From: Oscillospiraceae bacterium
Lineage (GTDB): Bacteria; Bacillota; Clostridia; Oscillospirales; Ruminococcaceae
Assembly: GCA_015067125.1 (NCBI GenBank)
Contig: SVNB01000097.1
Coordinates: 1-6,155 of the forward strand
Direction of reading: 5' to 3'
DNA: 6,155 nt
Position 1 is the first letter of the stretch, and the number at the start of each line of letters is the position of its first letter. Made by a program: the position numbers and the translations under genes. The notes beneath the pieces were generated by a model. It made no database searches. It had not been told where the DNA came from and saw only the letters and a list, made by a program, of their open reading frames with translations. Shown piece by piece: positions 1 through 5,340 of the stretch.

Positions 1-4
1 CGTC

Positions 5-1405
5 ATGGCAGAATACGAAGAAAGATTTGAAGAAAGATATGACGAACTCAGAGAAGAACTGGAAGAAATGTGTCACGAAAAAAGATACAACGACCTTCGC
101 AAGCGTTTTCTTGATATGAACCCTGCGGATATCGCGTGGCTTTTTGACGATATGCCGGAAGACCACCTTCCCGTAATGTTCCGCCTTCTTGCAAAAGAAA
201 AGGCGGCGGACGTTTTTGTCGAGCTTGAAAGCGATTCCCAGGAGATGCTCATCAAAGGCTTTTCCAACGCCGAACTCGAAGCCATCCTTGATGAAATGTT
301 CCTTGACGATACCATCGACGTTATTGAGGAAATGCCCGCAAACGTGGTAAAACGTATTCTTAAATATTCCGATCCGGAAACCAGAAGCGAAATAAACAAA
401 ATTCTGCAATATCCCGAAGATTCTGCCGGTTCCCTTATGACTACGGAATTTATCCGCCTGCGCAGAAACACCACCGTTGCCGGCGCTTTTGACGTTATCC
501 GCCAGAAAGGCGATGATTCCGAAACCATCAACGTTTCCTATGTTACGGACGAAGCACGTCACCTTATAGGTTACGTTACCATAAGAACCCTTGTTCTGGA
601 AAAGGATACAAATGCCCTTATCGGCGATATTATGGAACCGAACGTAATTTCTGCCTTTACCACGGACGATAAGGAATCGGTCGTTCAGCGTATGAGCAAA
701 TATGACTTTGATACCATGCCCGTTGTTGACGCGGAAAACCGCCTTGTTGGAATCATCACCTTCGACGACGCTATCGACGTTATCGAAGAAGAAGCCACCG
801 AAGATATCGAAAAAATGGCCGCAATCACACCAAGCGACCGTCCCTATCTGCGCACCGCTGTTTTTGATATCTGGAAATCCCGTATTCCCTGGCTTATGAT
901 ACTTATGCTTTCTTCCACCTTTACCGGAATGATAATCAGCAGCTTCGAGGGCGCTCTGGCTTCCTGCGTTGTTCTTACGGCGTTTATCCCCATGCTTATG
1001 GGCACCGGCGGTAACTGCAGTTCCCAGGCTTCCGTAACCGTTATCCGCGGACTTTCTTTGCAGGAAATCGAATTCCGCGATATTTTCAGCGTAATCTGGA
1101 AGGAAGCCCGGGTGGGCGTTCTTGCGGGTGCGGCTCTTGGCGTCGTAAGCTTTGCAAAAGTTCTGCTTTTTGACGGTATGCTTCTCGGCAATCCGGAGGT
1201 CACTCCCATGGTTTCCGCCGTTATTGCCCTTACCCTTTTCCTTACGGTTTTCTGTTCCAAAATAGTCGGCGCATTTATGCCCCTTATAGCGAAAAAACTT
1301 GGCGCCGACCCTGCGGTAATGGCTTCGCCTTTTATCACCACCGTTGTGGATGCGCTTTCTCTTGTTATCTATTTTGGTTTTGCCACAGCGCTTTTGGGAA
1401 TATGA
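5..1405 (+). CDS. mgtE: MgtE-family magnesium transporter
   Basis: Predicted Mg2+ channel/transporter of the cytoplasmic membrane, gated by intracellular Mg2+. The 466 residues show the family order. An acidic N-terminal MgtE_N domain (about 30-135) is followed by a CBS pair (about 140-265, including MTTEFIRLRRNTTV and later DFDTMPVVDAENRLVGIIT). A membrane domain from about 285 to the end has roughly five helices. The last helix carries DPAVMASPFITTVVDALSL. D449 sits where the pore aspartate of Thermus MgtE (Asp432) is expected, and D435 is a second conserved acidic position. Length is close to the usual ~450. The ATG is four bases from the window edge, so its ribosome binding site is not visible and the frame could extend upstream; the start is therefore provisional. 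No terminator lies directly after the stop: the next promoter begins 9 bases on, so the hairpin at 1470-1502 may also end this transcript. Confidence 0.95.
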   Translation: MAEYEERFEERYDELREELEEMCHEKRYNDLRKRFLDMNPADIAWLFDDMPEDHLPVMFRLLAKEKAADVFVELESDSQEMLIKGFSNAELEAILDEMFLDDTIDVIEEMPANVVKRILKYSDPETRSEINKILQYPEDSAGSLMTTEFIRLRRNTTVAGAFDVIRQKGDDSETINVSYVTDEARHLIGYVTIRTLVLEKDTNALIGDIMEPNVISAFTTDDKESVVQRMSKYDFDTMPVVDAENRLVGIITFDDAIDVIEEEATEDIEKMAAITPSDRPYLRTAVFDIWKSRIPWLMILMLSSTFTGMIISSFEGALASCVVLTAFIPMLMGTGGNCSSQASVTVIRGLSLQEIEFRDIFSVIWKEARVGVLAGAALGVVSFAKVLLFDGMLLGNPEVTPMVSAVIALTLFLTVFCSKIVGAFMPLIAKKLGADPAVMASPFITTVVDALSLVIYFGFATALLGI

Positions 1406-1414
1406 ATTTCCCGC

Positions 1415-1443
1415 TTGACAATGCCTTTTTATACTATTATAAT
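1415..1443 (+). promoter_or_regulatory. Consensus sigma-A promoter for the ygjV-like pair
   Basis: TTGACA (1415-1420), 17-base spacer, TATAAT (1438-1443): a perfect match to the housekeeping consensus. It starts 9 bases after the mgtE stop. Transcription would begin near 1450, giving a leader of about 75 bases that contains the terminator at 1470-1502. Confidence 0.85.
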
Positions 1444-1469
1444 AATGTATGCTGTTTACAGATATTGTA

Positions 1470-1502
1470 CTGTCCGGCCTTGACAAAGCCGGACAGTTTT
1501 TT
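1470..1502 (+). terminator. Intrinsic terminator in the leader of the ygjV-like pair
   Basis: A perfect 9-bp stem, CTGTCCGGC (1470-1478) with GCCGGACAG (1488-1496), a 9-base loop and six T (1497-1502). It works only on the + strand, as the other side has no T run. It lies downstream of the 1415-1443 promoter and upstream of the ribosome binding site at 1514-1518. It can therefore both end mgtE read-through and attenuate the pair's own transcript. Confidence 0.85.
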
Positions 1503-1526
1503 ATTTATTTCATGGAGGTACTGATT

Positions 1527-2042
1527 TTGGATAATATTTCTATTATTGTCGCCAACATAATTTCCATAATTTCCTGCACCATGATGGTGCTTATCGGCCT
1601 TATCAAAAACAAAAATAAAATCCTTGCGGCGCAGTGCGTGCAGTTTACTCTTATGGGAGTTTCGCACTATCTTCTTGGCGGCATGGGCGGTGTTATCGCA
1701 ACGGTTGTAAGCATCATAAGAAACCTTGTTTTCTTTAAATGCAAACCCTCTGTTCCGCTTAAACTTCTTTTTGTTGTTCTTTCGGTTGTTCTTTCTCTTG
1801 GAACAGTAACCCTTAACCCCATAACCTGGCTGCCCATTCTTGCCACTTCTCTTTTCACCTGGGTTATCGACAGCGAAGATATCATCAAATTCAAAAAAGT
1901 GATGATCATCACCGTTTGTATGTGGTTTGTTTACGATGCCGTTCATCTTAACTTTATTTCTGCGGCATTCGATGCCTTTACCGTTGTTTCCACCGGTTAC
2001 AGCATATGGCAGATAAAAAAAGAAAAAAGAACGGAGGAATAA
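1527..2042 (+). CDS. YgjV-like inner-membrane protein, copy 1
   Basis: Integral membrane protein resembling the YgjV family (Pfam Imp-YgjV), whose molecular function I do not know to be established. The best start is TTG at 1527. GGAGG (1514-1518) lies 8 bases upstream, the product is then 171 residues, close to the 173 of copy 2, and both begin with the same first helix. An ATG at 1512 overlaps the ribosome binding site, and an ATG at 1449 would place the terminator inside the gene. Roughly five to six hydrophobic segments cover the protein. Family-like motifs include MVLIGLIKNKNK near the N-terminus, HYLLGGMGG, the loop LNPITWLPI and the acidic VIDSEDI. The C-terminus is a short charged tail (KKEKRTEE). 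Copy 2 starts 3 bases after this stop, so the two are one translational unit. Confidence 0.82.
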   Translation: MDNISIIVANIISIISCTMMVLIGLIKNKNKILAAQCVQFTLMGVSHYLLGGMGGVIATVVSIIRNLVFFKCKPSVPLKLLFVVLSVVLSLGTVTLNPITWLPILATSLFTWVIDSEDIIKFKKVMIITVCMWFVYDAVHLNFISAAFDAFTVVSTGYSIWQIKKEKRTEE

Positions 2043-2045
2043 AAA

Positions 2046-2567
2046 ATGTCCGTTCTTTGGGGAAATATCGTTTCGTTTATGGGCTGCACCGTAATGGTGC
2101 TCATCGGCTTTATAAAAGATAAAAACAAATATATTGTAATGCAGACCCTGCAGTTTGCGCTTAACGCCCTTTCCCATCTGCTTTTGGGCGGCATAGGCGG
2201 CGCCATTGCAAGCCTTGTAAGCGTTGCAAGAAATATTATCATTTCCAGATGGAATTGCACCACCGCGATAAAAATCGTCCTTATTGCCGTTCAGGCTGCG
2301 CTTACTGTTTCCACCATAACCCTTAACCCCATAACCTGGATACCGATAATAGCCGCAGGTATGTTTACATGGTATATTGATACCAAGGACGTTATGTGGT
2401 TCAAATGGGTAATAATCATCACCCTTGTTATGTGGGCGGTATATGATATTTATCACCACAACTTCGTTTCCGTATGGTTCAGCGCATTTACCGTAATTTC
2501 CAACGGAATAAGCATGGTAAAGATACACAAAGAAAGAAAAGAAGCAAAAGAACAGCTCCCGGCATAA
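2046..2567 (+). CDS. YgjV-like inner-membrane protein, copy 2
   Basis: Tandem paralogue of the preceding gene, 173 residues, with the same hydrophobic profile. Matching motifs are MVLIGFIKDKNK, HLLLGGIGGAIA, LNPITWIPI, and the acidic YIDTKDV ahead of a WAVYD segment. GGAGG (2033-2037) overlaps the end of copy 1 and sits 8 bases from the ATG, so translation is probably coupled. The two proteins clearly share ancestry but differ at many positions, so this is an old duplication and not a recent one. A 23-base stretch around the LNPITW codons is identical in both genes (1807-1829 and 2317-2339). The charged C-terminal tail ends inside the terminator hairpin, and the TAA lies in its loop. Working as a heteromeric pair is an inference from adjacency. 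Function unknown. Confidence 0.85.
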   Translation: MSVLWGNIVSFMGCTVMVLIGFIKDKNKYIVMQTLQFALNALSHLLLGGIGGAIASLVSVARNIIISRWNCTTAIKIVLIAVQAALTVSTITLNPITWIPIIAAGMFTWYIDTKDVMWFKWVIIITLVMWAVYDIYHHNFVSVWFSAFTVISNGISMVKIHKERKEAKEQLPA

Positions 2568-2582
2568 GCAGGGAGCTGTTTT
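2551..2582. terminator. Probably bidirectional terminator between convergent genes
   Basis: A perfect 10-bp stem, AACAGCTCCC (2551-2560) with GGGAGCTGTT (2571-2580), and a 10-base loop holding the stop codon of ygjV-like copy 2. On the + strand it is followed by TTTTCGTTT. On the - strand, serving the lipoprotein gene whose stop is at 2586-2588, it is followed by TTCTTTTG. The T runs are short on both sides, so efficiency may be moderate. Confidence 0.75.
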
Positions 2583-2585
2583 CGT

Positions 2586-3497
2586 TTATCGGGATATTTC
2601 AAAAATTACTCTTTCATTAAGATTTGCAATTACATATTTTCCGTTTTCAAAAGAACTTGTATCAAAAATTACATACCCTTCTTTTGTAAATTCCGGAGTT
2701 ATAGCGGTGCCAGAATAATATATTTGGGGAGGTATCCTCTTATCTTTCTTTTCACAACCGTCAAAAACATAATATTTCAAATCCGCATAAAAGGTCTCTT
2801 CGCAATAGCTTGTTCCTGCATAAAATGCTATTGTAACTGTTTCAAGATATTTCTTTCCACGAAACACATTTATATTACTGCAAGGCAGCCCATGCGGACA
2901 CAACTTTTCTGGGAAAACCATATCCGAATCATAACTTTCTTTTGCGATTTTTTCATTAATATAATCAACTGCTTTTCTAAATTCCTTGTTTGTGTATCCG
3001 GTATATTTAAGACAAACATTTTCAACCTGATAATCATCATAATTACTCTCTTGCTTAAATTCCAAACCAGTAATACAAACCCCTTCGGAAGCGTAATAAA
3101 ATTCAAAAGGAATTGTATAGCCCTCATCCTGAATAGGAACAAACCAATATTTATCCTTTATTAATTTATTTGAAAACAACACAATTTTTTCCGCTTTGCC
3201 GACTTTTGGAATTTTTTCACTTTCCGCATCGGTAAAAAAGATATTATCATTGAACGAATGATCGATGAAAAACTTCATATCTTCTTCCAATGGCACAAAC
3301 TTATTTTCATCTTCCATAACAAAAAATCCGCCCTGCTCTTTTGCTTCGGAATATGACAAACCATCATCTTTTTCTGCAAAAGCATTTTCCAAATTGTCCA
3401 AGCTTTCAATATCGTTGAGAAGCATTGGAGTTAAGCCATCACAAGAACTTAAAAAAAGCAAACAAATTAAAATACACAATATACTCAGTTTTTTCAT
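2586..3497 (-). CDS. Cysteine-rich lipoprotein of unknown function
   Basis: I do not recognise the family. The 303-residue product starts MKKLSILCILICLLF and has a lipobox LSSC, with Cys19 predicted to be lipidated, so the mature protein should be anchored outside the membrane. The soluble part is rich in acidic and aromatic residues and has six further cysteines (about 141, 162, 200, 206, 232, 248), including CPHGLPC. This would suit up to three disulfides. No enzymatic motif is evident. The start chosen is ATG at 3497. The GTG at 3509 would share its first G with the ribosome binding site AAAGGAG, which fits the ATG with an 11-base spacing. The gene is second in an operon after the small membrane protein (35-base gap) and meets the ygjV pair tail to tail. 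Its DNA is visibly AT-richer than mgtE or rplM, which may mean acquisition. Confidence 0.8.
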   Translation of the reverse strand: MKKLSILCILICLLFLSSCDGLTPMLLNDIESLDNLENAFAEKDDGLSYSEAKEQGGFFVMEDENKFVPLEEDMKFFIDHSFNDNIFFTDAESEKIPKVGKAEKIVLFSNKLIKDKYWFVPIQDEGYTIPFEFYYASEGVCITGLEFKQESNYDDYQVENVCLKYTGYTNKEFRKAVDYINEKIAKESYDSDMVFPEKLCPHGLPCSNINVFRGKKYLETVTIAFYAGTSYCEETFYADLKYYVFDGCEKKDKRIPPQIYYSGTAITPEFTKEGYVIFDTSSFENGKYVIANLNERVIFEISR

Positions 3498-3532
3498 TTT
3501 AAGTTTCACTCCTTTGTTTGTCTGGCATTTTA

Positions 3533-3736
3533 TTAACCTTTTTTAAACGGAAGGATAATTGTTATTCCGAAAATGAGGAGCAAAACAGATGCGATAAGAA
3601 TCATGTAGATGAAAACTTCATAAGGTTCTAGCGGAAAAAAGTAAGTATATCCCCTGTCTGTGCTTATTTTAAGGATGCAGAAAAGACTTCCCAATGTTCC
3701 CAAAACAATCATTGTAACACCTAGTAAATTTTTCAT
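3533..3736 (-). CDS. Small two-helix membrane protein, unknown function
   Basis: Predicted 67-residue membrane protein beginning MKNLLGVTMIVLGTLG. Two hydrophobic segments (about 4-23 and 41-62) flank a short polar loop with aromatics (RGYTYFFPLEPYEVF), and the protein ends in basic PFKKG. ATG at 3736 is chosen because AAGGTGG lies about 7 bases upstream. A longer in-frame start at 3796 would put the TATAAT box at 3768-3773 inside the coding sequence. It is the first gene of the - strand operon, followed by the lipoprotein gene, and is divergent from the XRE regulator. The pairing suggests the two products act together at the membrane; that is inference. I see no family motif. Confidence 0.7.
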   Translation of the reverse strand: MKNLLGVTMIVLGTLGSLFCILKISTDRGYTYFFPLEPYEVFIYMILIASVLLLIFGITIILPFKKG

Positions 3737-3767
3737 TCTAATACCACCTTCGAAAAAATTCAATTCA

Positions 3768-3796
3768 ATTATAGCCCTTATATGGGCAATAGTCAA
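3768..3796 (-). promoter_or_regulatory. Promoter of the membrane protein-lipoprotein operon
   Basis: Read on the - strand: TTGACT (3796-3791), 17-base spacer, TATAAT (3773-3768), so 11 of 12 positions match consensus. The start of transcription would be near 3761, about 25 bases before the ATG at 3736, with room for the ribosome binding site. The spacer contains the dyad at 3774-3787. Confidence 0.8.
3774..3787. promoter_or_regulatory. Candidate operator: 14-bp dyad in the promoter spacer
   Basis: GCCCTTATATGGGC is an inverted repeat with 6 of 7 pairs symmetric. It lies wholly between the -35 and -10 boxes of the operon promoter. Its position and symmetry suit a repressor site, and the divergent XRE-type gene is the obvious candidate ligand. 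There is no second copy in the intergenic region to confirm it. Confidence 0.4.
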
Positions 3797-3818
3797 TATT
3801 CTGACAATAATTTATCAT
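3790..3818 (+). promoter_or_regulatory. Candidate promoter of the XRE regulator
   Basis: TAGTCA (3790-3795, 4 of 6) and TATCAT (3813-3818, 5 of 6) with a 17-base spacer. It is moderate in quality. Its -35 box overlaps the -35 box of the divergent operon promoter almost completely, so the two promoters should compete for RNA polymerase. Confidence 0.4.
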
Positions 3819-3849
3819 TGAAATGAAAACACGAAAGGAATTCTTTTCA

Positions 3850-4050
3850 ATGATAGTTTTTGATAAGCTTTGGTCAACCCTTAAAGAAAAAGGCATTTCT
3901 CAATATTCACTTATAAAAAACCACGGCATAAGCACCGGCCAGCTTGACCGCCTTCGTAAAAACGGAAACGTCAGTACCTATACTTTGAACCAGCTTTGCA
4001 GCATCATCGGCTGCAAGCTGGAAGATATTGCAGAATATAAAGAAGATTAA
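3850..4050 (+). CDS. Short XRE/Cro-type helix-turn-helix regulator
   Basis: A 66-residue DNA-binding protein consisting of little more than one Cro/C1-type HTH domain (HTH_26-like). It opens MIVFDKLWSTLKEKG. The turn helix covers about 17-25 (SQYSLIKNH) and the likely recognition helix about 28-38 (STGQLDRLRKN). It then has VSTYTLNQLCSIIGCKLEDI, a pattern very typical of this subfamily in Firmicutes. The start is ATG at 3850, with GAAAGGA (3833-3839) 10 bases upstream; an in-frame ATG at 3823 lies before that ribosome binding site and is unlikely. No sensor domain is present, so any signal must act by another route. Its divergent position next to the membrane protein-lipoprotein operon makes it the probable regulator of that operon and perhaps of itself. 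Confidence 0.88.
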   Translation: MIVFDKLWSTLKEKGISQYSLIKNHGISTGQLDRLRKNGNVSTYTLNQLCSIIGCKLEDIAEYKED

Positions 4051-4055
4051 AAACA

Positions 4056-4095
4056 AAAGCCCGCTCTTTAAAAAAAGAGCAGGCTTTCTTTTTTT
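4056..4095 (+). terminator. Intrinsic terminator of the XRE gene
   Basis: A 14-bp stem (4056-4069 with 4074-4087) with one C-A mismatch, a four-A loop, and the T-rich tract TTTCTTTTTTT. It begins 5 bases after the stop codon. Nothing gene-like is seen between it and the rplM promoter: 4096-4163 is AT-rich, with a TTTTTTAAAAAA palindrome at 4142-4153. Confidence 0.88.
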
Positions 4096-4163
4096 GCAAA
4101 ACCGCATAAACAAGGCCTTTTTTGCGTGCCGTAAAAACATCTTTTTTAAAAAATCGAAAGTTA

Positions 4164-4204
4164 GAAAAACAAAGAAAACAAAAGAAAATCAAAGAAAAAC
4201 AAAG
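4164..4204 (+). repeat. 10-bp phased A-tract repeat upstream of rplM
   Basis: Four units of a 10-base repeat with consensus GAAAAnCAAA begin at 4164, 4174, 4184 and 4194, with a G again at 4204. A-tracts spaced by one helical turn bend DNA. The tract ends about 38 bases before the -35 box of the rplM promoter. A role in boosting that promoter is inferred. Confidence 0.6.
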
Positions 4205-4205
4205 C

Positions 4206-4238
4206 AATCAATTTGTAAATTGATTTTTTTCAAAAAAT
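4206..4238 (+). promoter_or_regulatory. Palindrome and UP-element-like sequence before the rplM promoter
   Basis: A perfect 9-bp inverted repeat, AATCAATTT (4206-4214) with AAATTGATT (4217-4225), runs into seven T and then six A (4232-4237). From 4217 the order AAA-TT-G-A-TTTT-...-AAA closely follows the known UP-element pattern for the RNA polymerase alpha C-terminal domain. It lies at about -60 to -39, where such elements act. The palindrome has almost no G-C pairs, so a weak terminator or protein site is less likely but possible. Confidence 0.5.
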
Positions 4239-4241
4239 CTG

Positions 4242-4270
4242 TTGACAAAGCTTTGTTCTTTAATTATAAT
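4242..4270 (+). promoter_or_regulatory. Consensus promoter of rplM-rpsI
   Basis: TTGACA (4242-4247), 17-base spacer, TATAAT (4265-4270): a perfect match. Transcription near 4277 gives a leader of about 54 bases. The only structure I see in it is a 5-bp hairpin (CTTTT 4282-4286 with AAAAG 4291-4295). Confidence 0.9.
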
Positions 4271-4330
4271 AATGACTGTCGCTTTTAAACAAAAGTAATA
4301 CAATAAGGAATTTTAATGGAGGTAAACGCT

Positions 4331-4759
4331 ATGTCCACTACTATGCCTAATGCCGCTACTATCGAGCGCAAATGGTATGTTCTTGACGCTGCAGGCAAGT
4401 CCCTTGGCCGCACTGCTGCACAGGCCGCTGTTCTTCTTCGCGGCAAACACAAAGTTGATTTTGCTCCCCATGCAGACTGCGGCGATTACGTTGTAATCAT
4501 CAATGCCGAAAAAGCAGTTCTCACCGGCAACAAACTCATCCAGAAAAAATATTATCATCACACCGGTTATGTAGGTCACCTCAAAGAAGTTAACTACAAA
4601 ACCCTTATGGCAAAAAACCCCGCTTTTGCTATGAAGCTTGCAGTTAAAGGCATGCTTCCTCACAACAGCGTTGGCGCAAAAAGCCTTACCCGTTGCCACA
4701 TCTATGCTGGCGCAAACCACAAACACCAGGCTCAGGCTCCCGAAGCTTGGGTAAAATGA
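4331..4759 (+). CDS. rplM: 50S ribosomal protein L13
   Basis: Component of the large ribosomal subunit that binds 23S rRNA early in assembly. The 142 residues match the family's usual length and are full from WYVLDAAGKSLGR (15-27) through GKHK (38-41), YVVIINAEK and the GYVGHLKE segment. The signature KGMLPHNSVGAKSLTR starts at 106, followed by CHIYAGANHKHQAQAP. The start is ATG at 4331. TGGAGG (4317-4322) lies 8 bases upstream and itself overlaps the earlier in-frame ATG at 4316, which rules that one out. The first ten residues (STTMPNAATI) are a slight N-terminal extension of the kind common in Clostridia. rpsI follows after 21 bases, the near-universal pairing of these two genes. Confidence 0.97.
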   Translation: MSTTMPNAATIERKWYVLDAAGKSLGRTAAQAAVLLRGKHKVDFAPHADCGDYVVIINAEKAVLTGNKLIQKKYYHHTGYVGHLKEVNYKTLMAKNPAFAMKLAVKGMLPHNSVGAKSLTRCHIYAGANHKHQAQAPEAWVK

Positions 4760-4780
4760 TTCGGAAGGAGGACGTAAACC

Positions 4781-5182
4781 ATGTATGATTCTAACCCTTA
4801 CTTCTACGGTACCGGTAGAAGAAAAAGCTCTGTAGCTCGTGTTCGCGTTTATCCTAACGGAACCGGCGCAATCACCATCAACGGCCGCGATATCGACGAT
4901 TACTTCGGCCTTGATACCCTTAAACTCATCGTTCGTCAGCCCATGGAACTTACCGAAACCATCGGCGCATTCGATATCGTTTGCACCGTTGCAGGCGGCG
5001 GCGTAACCGGCCAGGCAGGCGCAATCCGTCACGGCCTTTCCCGTGCTCTTCTTCAGTACAACGAAGAGCTTAGACCTGCCCTTAAAAAAGCTGGTCTTCT
5101 TACCCGTGACCCCAGAATGAAAGAACGTAAAAAATACGGTCTTAAAAAAGCACGTCGTGCACCTCAGTTCTCCAAACGTTAA
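4781..5182 (+). CDS. rpsI: 30S ribosomal protein S9
   Basis: Component of the small ribosomal subunit, located in the head, whose C-terminal tail reaches the P-site tRNA. The 133 residues include the N-terminal GTGRRKSSVARVRV (10-23), the family signature GGGVTGQAGAIRHGLSRAL (72-90) and RDPRMKERKKYG. The basic tail ends in the invariant SKR that contacts tRNA. A perfect AAGGAGG (4765-4771) lies 9 bases before the ATG. The gene is co-transcribed with rplM and ended by the hairpin at 5203-5234. Nothing appears missing or altered. Confidence 0.98.
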   Translation: MYDSNPYFYGTGRRKSSVARVRVYPNGTGAITINGRDIDDYFGLDTLKLIVRQPMELTETIGAFDIVCTVAGGGVTGQAGAIRHGLSRALLQYNEELRPALKKAGLLTRDPRMKERKKYGLKKARRAPQFSKR

Positions 5183-5202
5183 TCGTTTCCAAGAGAATTT
5201 TC

Positions 5203-5234
5203 AGAGCTTCACCTTTTGGTGGAGCTCTTTTTTT
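5203..5234 (+). terminator. Terminator of rplM-rpsI
   Basis: An 11-bp stem, AGAGCTTCACC (5203-5213) with GGTGGAGCTCT (5218-5228), with one G-T wobble, a TTTT loop and seven T (5228-5234). It starts 20 bases after the rpsI stop. Confidence 0.93.
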
Positions 5235-5284
5235 GCCTTCCCAGAGGGGAAGGTGGCAAAGCTGAAAGCTTTGACGGATGAGGG
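5235..5284 (+). repeat. Interspersed stem-loop repeat of clostridial type
   Basis: Two adjacent hairpins: CCTTCCC (5236-5242) with GGGAAGG (5247-5253), then CAAAGCT (5257-5263) with AGCTTTG (5267-5273), followed by GACGGATGAGGG. The frame CCTTCCC..GGGAAGGTGGC-(variable stem)-GACGGATGAGGG is one I recognise from many intergenic spaces of gut Clostridia. Only one copy lies in this window, so repetitiveness is knowledge-based and not shown here. Confidence 0.65.
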
Positions 5285-5306
5285 ATTATAGGTAACCCGG
5301 AGGGCA

Positions 5307-5336
5307 GAACCCCACCATTCGGTGGGGTTCTTTTTT
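5307..5336 (+). terminator. Second strong terminator, after the repeat
   Basis: A perfect 10-bp stem, GAACCCCACC (5307-5316) with GGTGGGGTTC (5321-5330), loop ATTC, six T. It follows the rpsI terminator with no gene between, so it either backs that terminator up or arrived with the repeat or with the TnpV element. Confidence 0.88.
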
Positions 5337-5340
5337 GTAT

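Noticed and set aside
844..1341. Open frame on the - strand inside mgtE
   Set aside because: It lies opposite the conserved membrane domain, with no ribosome binding site and no recognisable protein features.
1480..1508. Second TTGACA in the terminator loop as an alternative promoter
   Set aside because: At 16-18 bases downstream there is no better than a 3-of-6 match to TATAAT, and transcription would start at or after the ribosome binding site.
1437..2528. Long open frame on the - strand opposite the ygjV-like pair
   Set aside because: Its product has no hydrophobic pattern or motif of a real family and is rich in Asn, Lys, Gly and His from antisense codons. The + strand genes have ribosome binding sites and family motifs.
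4164..4204. CRISPR-like array
   Set aside because: The 10-base units have no spacers and low complexity. This is a phased A-tract, not a CRISPR.
4028..4288. Lysine-rich open frame after the XRE gene
   Set aside because: It would overlap the XRE stop, a strong terminator, the A-tract repeat and the rplM promoter; composition follows the A-rich DNA.
4271..4330. Autoregulatory L13 leader RNA
   Set aside because: The leader is about 54 bases with only one 5-bp A/T-rich hairpin. I cannot match it to the known L13 leader; a cmscan with RF00555 would settle it.
4313..5032. 239-codon open frame on the - strand opposite rplM-rpsI
   Set aside because: It is an antisense shadow of two certain ribosomal protein genes and results from their codon bias.
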